In this document: positions 57,092-64,000 of the stretch, piece after piece
Position numbering within the stretch: the first letter of the stretch is position 1
How the letters are laid out: each line of letters starts with the position of its first letter
Source of the DNA: Mobilitalea sibirica
GTDB taxonomy: Bacteria; Bacillota; Clostridia; Lachnospirales; Lachnospiraceae
DNA: 64,000 nucleotides
Reading direction: 5' to 3'
NCBI RefSeq assembly: GCF_015999265.1
Contig: NZ_JAEAGR010000002.1
Location: forward strand, 303,846-367,845
Notes under the pieces: model-generated
Seen by the model: the letters and a program-made list of their open reading frames with translations, nothing else
Databases searched by the model: none
Told to the model about the DNA's origin: nothing
Translations under genes and position numbers: made by a program

Positions 57092-58249
57092 ATGAATGAA
57101 AGTAATATAACGCGATTAGAGTATAACGATAAAGAGATTATACTGATTGCGACTGCCCATGTGTCTAAGGAAAGTGCGGAGTTAGTAAAGAAGGTTGTCG
57201 AGGAGGAGCATCCGGATAGTGTGTGTATTGAACTGGATGAAGACCGGTATAAGAACATCATGAATCCGAAAGCTTGGGAGAACACAGATATCGTTAAGGT
57301 AATTAAGGAAAAAAGAGTTGGTTTTCTGGTTGCGAATCTTTTACTTAGTTCCTATCAGAAAAAGATGGCAAAGAAGCTGAATACTACGGTTGGCGGCGAA
57401 ATGCTGCAAGGGATAGAGAGTGCTAAAGAAGTCGGTGCAAAACTGGTATTGGCCGACAGAAAAGTACAGACAACCTTTCTTCGTATCTGGCGTAAATTGG
57501 GATTCTGGGAAAAGATGAAACTGTTCGTTAGTTTGATTATCTCATCGGATGAAGATACAGATATTTCGAATCTGGATTTACAGGAGTTGTTACAGGAGGA
57601 CATGCTGGAGTCAGCTATGGCCGGTATGCGAAAGCAATTTCCTAAAATCGGAGAGATATTAATTAGTGAGAGAGATCAATACCTGGCTGCTAAGATAAAA
57701 GAAGCACCCGGTAAGAAAATTGTGGCTGTTCTGGGAGGAGCTCATGTTCCCGGTATCAAACAAGAGATTTACAAAACCCAGGACATCGAAAGTATTTCAG
57801 TAGTACCGCCAAAAAGCACTTGGTCAAAAGTTGCCGGTTGGATTATCCCTGCTTTAATTACGGGACTTATAATTTATTCCTTTGTGTTAAATATACAAAC
57901 AGGGATAGAACAGTTGTCAACTTGGGTATTATGGACCGGAGCTTTGGCAGCTATATTTACTGCGATATCTCTAGGTCATCCTCTTAGCATTCTGACAGCC
58001 TTTGTTGCAGCTCCTCTGACTACATTACATCCGTTGTTTGCTTGCGGTTGGTTTGCCGGACTGACAGAGGCTACGATAAAGAAACCTACAGTACAAGATG
58101 TATTGAATGTCCAGACGGATATATTAAGCTTAAAAGGAATCTTAAGAAACCGTTTTTTAAAGATTATTCTGGTCATTGCAATGGCAAATATCGGTGCAAC
58201 CATTGGAACCATAGTTGCTGGAACAGATATGGTGAAGAATCTATTATAA
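57092..58249 (+). CDS. TraB/GumN-family membrane protein
   Basis: A 385-residue TraB-family protein. The N-terminal ChaN/Tiki-like domain holds LIATAHVSKESAE and CIELDEDRYK, with VAVLGGAHVPGI near residue 225. At least four membrane helices fill residues 250-385. Relatives include pheromone-shutdown TraB of Enterococcus and metalloprotease-like Tiki proteins, but the bacterial role is unsettled. ATG 57092 follows GGAGGATAGG; a TTG at 57077 sits in that site. Confidence 0.85.
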   Translation: MNESNITRLEYNDKEIILIATAHVSKESAELVKKVVEEEHPDSVCIELDEDRYKNIMNPKAWENTDIVKVIKEKRVGFLVANLLLSSYQKKMAKKLNTTVGGEMLQGIESAKEVGAKLVLADRKVQTTFLRIWRKLGFWEKMKLFVSLIISSDEDTDISNLDLQELLQEDMLESAMAGMRKQFPKIGEILISERDQYLAAKIKEAPGKKIVAVLGGAHVPGIKQEIYKTQDIESISVVPPKSTWSKVAGWIIPALITGLIIYSFVLNIQTGIEQLSTWVLWTGALAAIFTAISLGHPLSILTAFVAAPLTTLHPLFACGWFAGLTEATIKKPTVQDVLNVQTDILSLKGILRNRFLKIILVIAMANIGATIGTIVAGTDMVKNLL

Positions 58250-58357
58250 GTTATTCAATATAGTTAAATGGTGATGTTGTGTAATATGGGTTCTTAAGAT
58301 AAGAAGCGACAGGATGCACTATACACAAAAAATTATATTGTTTTATATACTATTAAT

Positions 58358-58496
58358 GGACTGTTTCAAAATAAACAATAGGAATATAATTTACCCACAC
58401 ACAGATTGAAGGACAGATTCAAAATTAGCAACATGTCCTTCAAACAGTGCATTACGGTAATTTATATTCCCAGTTTAACTATTTTGAAACAGCCCC
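58358..58496. repeat. Nested palindromic repeat, copy 2 (inverted)
   Basis: Outer arms CTGTTTCAAAATAAACAAT (from 58360) and GTTTAACTATTTTGAAACAG (to 58492) match those of the 4325 copy in reverse order. Inside is a further hairpin, TTGAAGGACA (58406-58415) and TGTCCTTCAA (58434-58443), missing in copy 1. Confidence 0.7.
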
Positions 58497-58540
58497 TACG
58501 AACTATATATCTGAAACAGCGCCATTTTAATACGACATTA

Positions 58541-58570
58541 TTATATTATATTATATTATATTATATTATA
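58541..58570. repeat. Pentanucleotide microsatellite (TTATA)6
   Basis: Six perfect copies of TTATA. The last one overlaps the stop codon of murF (58566-58568). Confidence 0.9.
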
Positions 58571-59933
58571 TAAGGAGAGCCTTGACCACGTTCTCTAGCC
58601 CCATTCCGTGGGAGGCTTTTACGAGAATGGTATCACCTTCTTTTGTTATAGATGGAAGTTCCTTAATAAGTTCTTCGCGGTTCTCATAATACAACAAGGT
58701 TCCTTGAAAGGATTTAGAAGCTTCATCATAAAGATAAGAGGCTAATTTACCTACACATATCAAGGTGTCTATAGCCTTAGCTGACACATAAGCTCCAATC
58801 TCTTCATGAAGTTCTTTTTCTTCCTTTCCCAATTCAAACATATCACCTAGTATGGCTACTTTTCGGGTATCTGCCTTGGTTAAGAGATCAATGGCTGCTT
58901 TCATGGATACCGGATTAGCGTTATAGCAATCATCTATGATAGTCCGTTTTTCTTGACGAATAATATTACTTCTTCCGCCAAGGGGTTTTACCATCTCTAT
59001 TCCTGATGAAATATCTTCATAAGTCATATCAAGTGTGATACCTACCAGGGTAGCTGCTAAGGCATTTAAAATCATGTGTTCGCCGGGAAGCGGTATGTTG
59101 GCCTGAATTAAACAATTCTTTGCATGAATGTCACAGGTACTGCCATATAAACCGTCAGCTTTTATATTAGTCGCATAAATGTCGTTGTTTTTTCCAAACC
59201 CGAAAGTGATAGGTATTATTCCCTTAAATTTTTTTATTGTTGCTAACATATCATCATCACCGTTTAGGATGATTTTACCGTCTTCCTTCATAAAATCAAA
59301 GATTTCTGATTTTGCTTTTAATATACCCTGTCGGGTTCCCAGGTTTTCTAAGTGACAGTAGCCGATATTAGTAAGTACACAGATATCGGGTTTCGCTATT
59401 TCACTTAATCGGTGCATTTCTCCAAAATCGCTAATTCCCATTTCCAGGACGGCAATATGATGATTATCTCTGATTTTTAATATGGTTAGAGGTAGACCGA
59501 TTTCATTATTGTAGTTTCCTTCTGTTTTCAAGACATTATATTTCATAGATAAAACCGCACTAATGAATTCCTTTGTGCTGGTTTTACCTACGCTGCCGGT
59601 AATACCTACAACTTTAATATCAAGCTGCATGCGATACCATATAGCGATATTTTTAAGGGCAATTAAGCTATTCTCAACCAGTATGTAGGGACCTTTTGGA
59701 TTCCTAGGAGCTTTTTCACAGATTACGGCAATCGCTCCTTTATCAAAAACCTCATTGATGAAACTATGGCCATCCACCCGTTCCCCTACAGTAGCAATAA
59801 AGATATAATCCTTCTCTACCAATCGAGAATCCATAACAACCCCGGATATTTCCCGACCATCATAATCCTTATCAAAAAACAGGTTCCCATTACAAGCTTT
59901 TGCAATCTGTGTTAAAGTCATATTCTTCATCAT
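58566..59933 (-). CDS. murF: UDP-MurNAc-tripeptide--D-Ala-D-Ala ligase
   Basis: A 455-residue Mur ligase. ATP loop VVGITGSVGKTSTKE, then NYNNEIGLPLTIL, LEMGISDFGEMHRLSEIAKP and IIDDCYNANPVSMKAA are standard MurF blocks. It attaches D-Ala-D-Ala to the cell-wall precursor. It begins two bases after the ddl stop, with its GGAG site inside the ddl end, so the enzymes making and using D-Ala-D-Ala are coupled. The gene's stop is part of a pentanucleotide repeat. Confidence 0.95.
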   Translation of the reverse strand: MMKNMTLTQIAKACNGNLFFDKDYDGREISGVVMDSRLVEKDYIFIATVGERVDGHSFINEVFDKGAIAVICEKAPRNPKGPYILVENSLIALKNIAIWYRMQLDIKVVGITGSVGKTSTKEFISAVLSMKYNVLKTEGNYNNEIGLPLTILKIRDNHHIAVLEMGISDFGEMHRLSEIAKPDICVLTNIGYCHLENLGTRQGILKAKSEIFDFMKEDGKIILNGDDDMLATIKKFKGIIPITFGFGKNNDIYATNIKADGLYGSTCDIHAKNCLIQANIPLPGEHMILNALAATLVGITLDMTYEDISSGIEMVKPLGGRSNIIRQEKRTIIDDCYNANPVSMKAAIDLLTKADTRKVAILGDMFELGKEEKELHEEIGAYVSAKAIDTLICVGKLASYLYDEASKSFQGTLLYYENREELIKELPSITKEGDTILVKASHGMGLENVVKALLI

Positions 59934-59935
59934 TT

Positions 59936-60973
59936 TTATTCTCCTGCTTCGTATTTTTTCAAAGAACTTTCTATTATCTTTTCACACAAAGCCTCAAAAT
60001 CCATACCGATAGCCTTAGCTTCCTGAGGTAAGAGTGAAGTAGGAGTCATACCGGGTAATGTATTAGCCTCGAGACAGAAGATTTCATTCTTTTCATTCAT
60101 GATAAAGTCCATACGAGCATAGGTTTTTATTCTTAAAGCGTTAAACACAGCCTCCGCTATTCTTTGCATCTGCATGGCCAGTTCAATACTAACATTCGCA
60201 GGGCAGGTTTCTATGGCACTTCCTGGTTGGTATTTGTTTTTATAATCATAGAAGCTGACTAAAGGAGTGATTTCTATGATGGGTAAGGCCTTACCGTCAA
60301 TTACTCCAACAGAAAATTCACGGCCTTTAATATATTGCTCAATGATTACCTCGTTACCGTAAGCAAATGCGTTGGATAGAGCAGCATCCAGCTCCTCCGC
60401 AACATTAACAATAGAAACGCCTACACTGGAACCACCATTATTCACCTTAACGACACAAGGATAAACACTCCAGGTAAATTTCTCGCCTTTTTTCATATGT
60501 ATTCCGGCGGGTGTCGGTATTTTGTAATAGGAGAAGATCTCTTTCGAGATAGACTTATCCATAGCTATGGCACTGCTTGTATAATCCGTACCGGTGTATT
60601 TGATTCCCATTAAATCAAAAGCAGCTTGTATCTTACCGTCTTCACCGTTCTCACCGTGTAATGCAATAAATACAATATCAGCCTGTGTGCATACCTCTAT
60701 TACACCGGGTCCGAATAAGCTATCAGGATTATCCTTTCTTAAAGCTTTAATCATACGGATATCGGGGTTCGTTTCTTTGACAACACCTATGTTTTCCGAC
60801 CAGTCTTTCTCTAGATCAAATAGATTCGTTAACGAACCCTCATATCCTAAGTATACATCCATAAGCACAACCTGATGTCCTCTGTTTTTTAAAGCCCTAT
60901 AAATCATGGCGCCTGTTGATAAGGATACATCTCTTTCTGAGCTGATACCTCCTGCCAAAACAACAATTTTCAT
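59936..60973 (-). CDS. ddl: D-alanine--D-alanine ligase
   Basis: A 345-residue ATP-grasp ligase: VVLAGGISSERDVSLSTG at the start, FIALHGENGEDG, NNGGSSVGVSIV and DFIMNEKNEIFCLEANTLPG. These are the substrate, ATP and Mg sites of Ddl. It supplies the dipeptide used by MurF just downstream. The start at 60973 is well matched to the family. Confidence 0.95.
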   Translation of the reverse strand: MKIVVLAGGISSERDVSLSTGAMIYRALKNRGHQVVLMDVYLGYEGSLTNLFDLEKDWSENIGVVKETNPDIRMIKALRKDNPDSLFGPGVIEVCTQADIVFIALHGENGEDGKIQAAFDLMGIKYTGTDYTSSAIAMDKSISKEIFSYYKIPTPAGIHMKKGEKFTWSVYPCVVKVNNGGSSVGVSIVNVAEELDAALSNAFAYGNEVIIEQYIKGREFSVGVIDGKALPIIEITPLVSFYDYKNKYQPGSAIETCPANVSIELAMQMQRIAEAVFNALRIKTYARMDFIMNEKNEIFCLEANTLPGMTPTSLLPQEAKAIGMDFEALCEKIIESSLKKYEAGE

Positions 60974-61490
60974 GTTTATACCCCACTTTCTACTTTAATC
61001 TTTACGAATTAATATATGTTGCAATAAAAAATTGGTAAATAACTCTATATTTTCTATATGCTGTTAAAAACCCGAATATACACTGTGGATGATCAGGCAG
61101 CAAGTATAGGATTGTTAATCTGAGATATATTATAGCGATGATTGAAATCAGTGTCCATCATTTCTTTTTATAAAATCTCAATAAGATATCAAGGATTTAT
61201 TTACAACGATATAGGAATGTTTATTAACGAATTTTTTCGTAAAAAGTATTAATGAAATGTTTTGAATTAAAAAATTGATAGGTGACGTTATGCTTAAGAT
61301 TATTGTATTTATACACAATAAGGTTAAATCGGATAACAACTATAATAAAATATCATGTGAGAATCAATAAGTACGAAAAACTACGAATATATGAGTTGAG
61401 TATGGTGTAAAAGATAGATTTATGGTACTATAAATGTATATCAATAATCTGACAAAACACCTATAAATAATACTACAAAGGACAAATTGG
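60974..61490. other. Intergenic region of about 520 bases
   Basis: AT-rich divergent region between ddl and the GGDEF-EAL gene. No gene, RNA or repeat was recognised. Confidence 0.5.
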
Positions 61491-63269
61491 ATGAGAGAAA
61501 AGATGAAAAAATCAAAACAGGAACAATCGGTAATGAATGAAATGACTTATAACAGAAAAATCAAATATTATCATTGGATTGGTTTGGTTTTAAGTTCTAT
61601 TATATATTTATGGTTTATTAATTTAATTGTTTATTTTTCGTCACCTGAATTAGCATATTGGGTTCATATAGGGGATAGTATCATCTCCAAAACAAGTATC
61701 GTAGGTATTATAGCACAGACGCAGGTTGTTTTAATTATATTAATGGTTTTAAACCCGATTAAAATCAGTAATATGGTCGCAATTATACTTAATATGATAC
61801 TGGCCTCCGGGGCAATCTATGCTACTTTTATTAAAGGAAATATGGATGCATTACCTGGAGTTGTGATTCCTGTTAGTACTATAATCATGGTTATTATTAT
61901 ATCACGTTACGGGAATAACTTAAATAAACAAATCAAGAAAGTAATTCATTTCAATCAAATTATTAAAAAAAATGAAGAAATGTTGCATAATATGGCATAC
62001 TATGATTCGCTTACACAACTTCCGAATCGTACCATGATGTTGGAGAAGATGGGAAGCTTAACGGATCCATACGCGAAAGAGAATAATAGTTTTATATTCG
62101 TTTTTATAGATTTAGATAACTTTAAAAAAATTAATGACTCCATGGGACACAGCGTTGGTGATGAAATCTTAAAGCAGATTTCCATGCGATGGAAGGAGAG
62201 TGTCCATGCGCAGGATCTACTGGGACGCCTTGGGGGAGATGAGTTTGCTCTTATCATCTGCAGAGATTTAACACAGACGGAGCTTTTGGAGTATGTAGAA
62301 AGTTTTCGTTTTGTACTTTCCAAAGCATTCACAATTGAGCATAAAGATTTCTATATCAATGCCAGTTTTGGTATTACAAGATATCCGGAGGATGGCAGTA
62401 ATACCACAGAGCTTCTTAAAAATGCAGATATTGCATTATACAATGCGAAAAACGCCGGCAAGAATGAAATTCAATTTTTTAATAAAGAAATGCAAAAGGA
62501 TGTATTAAAGCGGATTCAACTGGAGAATGGTTTGTTTACTGCAGTTCGAAATAATGAGTTGTATATGGTTTTTCAACCACAATACACCAGTGACTCAAAG
62601 AAATTAAGAGGTTATGAAGCATTAGCCAGATGGGAATATTCTGAACTAGGGTTTATCAGTCCGGGTCAGTTCATCCCGATCGCTGAAGAGACGGGAATTA
62701 TTATTGAGATGGGTAAATGGATTTTCCGAACGGTCTTAGAGAAATTCATGGAGTTCCAAAAAAGATTTGATAAAAAACCTATGGTTTCCATTAATATATC
62801 CGTTGTACAGATGATAGAGCCGAACTTTGTTACTATGGTTAAGGAAATTTTGAATGAGACAGGTTTTGACAGCAGATATCTGGAGTTAGAAATAACGGAA
62901 TCTGTTTTTATATCCTATCCGGATCATATCATAAATGTAATTAAACAACTAAGGGAATTCGGAATCAGAATAGCGATTGATGATTTTGGTACAGGTTATG
63001 CCTCCCTAAGCTATCTACATCTGCTTCCTATTAATGTGTTAAAAATTGACAAAGCCTTTATTGATCTGATTACAACACAGAAAGCTATCAGCCAGATCGT
63101 TAGCAATATAATAAATCTATCCCATCAGCTTGGTATAGAAGTGGTAGCGGAAGGCGTAGAAGATGAGGAGCAGTTAAATGCTCTTATACAATTTAATTGT
63201 GATTATATACAGGGATATTTGTTCAGCAAGCCAATTAGTGAAGAACAGTTATTTCAAATGCATGATTGA
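61491..63269 (+). CDS. Membrane GGDEF-EAL c-di-GMP enzyme
   Basis: A 592-residue protein. Four or five N-terminal membrane helices (about residues 25-145) form the sensor. The GGDEF domain is intact (RLGGDEFALII) with FIDLDNFKKINDSMGH. The EAL domain is intact too: YEALARWEY, ELEITESVF, IDDFGTGYASLSYL and AEGVEDEEQ. It could both make and break c-di-GMP. The start follows AAAGGA. A broken chemoreceptor fragment follows it. Confidence 0.92.
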   Translation: MREKMKKSKQEQSVMNEMTYNRKIKYYHWIGLVLSSIIYLWFINLIVYFSSPELAYWVHIGDSIISKTSIVGIIAQTQVVLIILMVLNPIKISNMVAIILNMILASGAIYATFIKGNMDALPGVVIPVSTIIMVIIISRYGNNLNKQIKKVIHFNQIIKKNEEMLHNMAYYDSLTQLPNRTMMLEKMGSLTDPYAKENNSFIFVFIDLDNFKKINDSMGHSVGDEILKQISMRWKESVHAQDLLGRLGGDEFALIICRDLTQTELLEYVESFRFVLSKAFTIEHKDFYINASFGITRYPEDGSNTTELLKNADIALYNAKNAGKNEIQFFNKEMQKDVLKRIQLENGLFTAVRNNELYMVFQPQYTSDSKKLRGYEALARWEYSELGFISPGQFIPIAEETGIIIEMGKWIFRTVLEKFMEFQKRFDKKPMVSINISVVQMIEPNFVTMVKEILNETGFDSRYLELEITESVFISYPDHIINVIKQLREFGIRIAIDDFGTGYASLSYLHLLPINVLKIDKAFIDLITTQKAISQIVSNIINLSHQLGIEVVAEGVEDEEQLNALIQFNCDYIQGYLFSKPISEEQLFQMHD

Positions 63270-63328
63270 TAAATGATGCAAGATTTTTAGAATATTAATA
63301 TTTGTTTGATACTATCGTTATATCAATT

Positions 63329-63658
63329 ATTATCATGGTGATTACAATAACAATTGACACAGTTGCTGCACGAAGTATTATTAAGTCCATTGTAAGGATG
63401 ACGGATAACTAAAAATACTTGCAGACGGTAATTCTACGTTTCATTTAATGCATAAGAGTAAAGATGAAATTGGTAAAATGAGTGAGTTATTAAGTCATAT
63501 GCAATCAGAGTTGAAAACAATCAACAGCATCCACTGAAGAAATCGCTGCTTCGCTTGAGGAACAGCTGTCCAGTATGGAGCATGTATCCGGTTCTGCTAA
63601 AAATCTGCAGAAAATTGCTGTTGAACTTGAAGAATTGGTAGGACAGTTTAAATTATAG
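63329..63658 (+). pseudogene. Chemoreceptor (MCP) relic
   Basis: Three scattered frames read in sequence as the end of a membrane helix plus HAMP start (IITARSIIKSIVRMTD-like, stop at 63410), then a HAMP/linker part (HLMHKSKDEIGKMSELLSHM) and the far C-terminus (STEEIAASLEEQLSSME, ELEELVGQFKL, stop 63658). The whole signalling hairpin between them is gone. The parts need at least two frame changes, so the gene is dead. Confidence 0.75.
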
Positions 63659-63692
63659 AATAATTAATCGATATAAAAAGCGAATGTATGAA

Positions 63693-63720
63693 GAGAGTGA
63701 TTTTAACTTAAATTACTCTC
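63693..63720 (+). terminator. Intrinsic terminator
   Basis: GAGAGTGATTT (63693-63703) pairs with AAATTACTCTC (63710-63720) with one G-U pair, followed by TTTTTT. It still marks the end of the dead chemoreceptor gene. Confidence 0.75.
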
Positions 63721-64000
63721 TTTTTTGCGTAAACATAGTGTTCATAGCTAACTCACTTTTATGAGAAGCGGTCACGAACTTTAAATCTGGTTAGTGTGTT
63801 TTTAGTTGAGTACTAGATGTATGGATAAGCCTATGAACGGATATATGTTAAATTCATATAATATGGTATAAGTGGTAGTGTAAAGTTTGGTATGAAAAAC
63901 TGATATAAAAAAATATGTCCCTTTGAACATTGAAAAAGCAAATATTTTAACCCTGAATTTATGCATTGGCAGGTTACGCCAACCTTGAGTGCAACAAAAA
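63721..64000. other. Window-end intergenic region
   Basis: No coding frame of note in 280 bases. GGCAGGTTACGCCAACC near 63969-63985 may be a small hairpin; nothing else is recognised. Confidence 0.4.

Noticed and set aside
63960..64000. c-di-GMP riboswitch at the window end
   Set aside because: The GEMM core GGGACGCAAAGC is absent; only a weak GGC/GCC hairpin is visible.

Overview
The window reads as a low-GC, anaerobic, spore-former-type Firmicute of the Lachnospiraceae kind (Lachnoclostridium/Anaerocolumna-like). This is inferred from AT-rich DNA, strong AGGAGG ribosome-binding sites, frequent TTG/GTG starts, an LPXTG protein, a plant-polysaccharide enzyme set (GH115, CE1-type esterase, GH36, GH2), a sugar ABC transporter without its own ATPase, and several cyclic-di-GMP genes. 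No rRNA, tRNA or CRISPR array was seen. Species assignment is inference.

Layout. 1-8.3 kb: end of an M28 peptidase, an LPXTG surface protein, a GH115 xylan alpha-glucuronidase, an AraC regulator, a tRNA-dihydrouridine synthase, an epimerase relic, and a MarR/esterase-lipoprotein pair. 8.4-12.2 kb: GH36 alpha-galactosidase, a probable solo omegaRNA-like IS605 end, and a MarR/hydrolase pair joined by a shared operator. 12.3-17 kb: a riboswitch-like leader before a Na+/Ca2+ antiporter, a BCCT transporter and an orphan trpB. 17-24.8 kb: ABC-transporter relic, PadR-DUF2812 pair, zinc phospholipase C with a coupled CARDB-like partner, a GAF-GGDEF protein, and a MarR/NmrA pair. 25-28.7 kb: a Tet-like ribosomal GTPase fused to a YacP/Rae1-type nuclease, then an IS200 insertion.

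30-37.5 kb holds the most interesting block: a RiPP (modified peptide) gene cluster. It has a PqqD-like/M50 membrane metalloprotease, a radical SAM enzyme, a 68-residue precursor with an NHLP/Nif11-like leader and a short hydrophobic tail, a B12-binding radical SAM of the rSAM_ocin_1 type and a small zinc-finger protein. A NarL-type two-component system follows. 37.8-45.3 kb: chemoreceptor, lipoprotein and sugar ABC transporter. 45.7-64 kb: a frameshifted SGNH hydrolase, MerR regulator, HD protein, Cu/Zn SOD, zinc-ribbon cupin, PilZ protein, GH2 enzyme, PrcB-like lipoprotein, hydrolase and regulator, TraB protein, ddl-murF, a GGDEF-EAL protein and a chemoreceptor relic.

How the parts may work together (inference): the glycosidases, esterase and sugar importer fit hemicellulose and galactoside use. 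The GAF-GGDEF, GGDEF-EAL and PilZ proteins form a local c-di-GMP make/break/sense set. Many small regulators lie beside one or two target genes, and several have a readable operator. Three gene relics, an IS200 copy, a solo IS605-like end and two copies of a nested palindrome show ongoing rearrangement.
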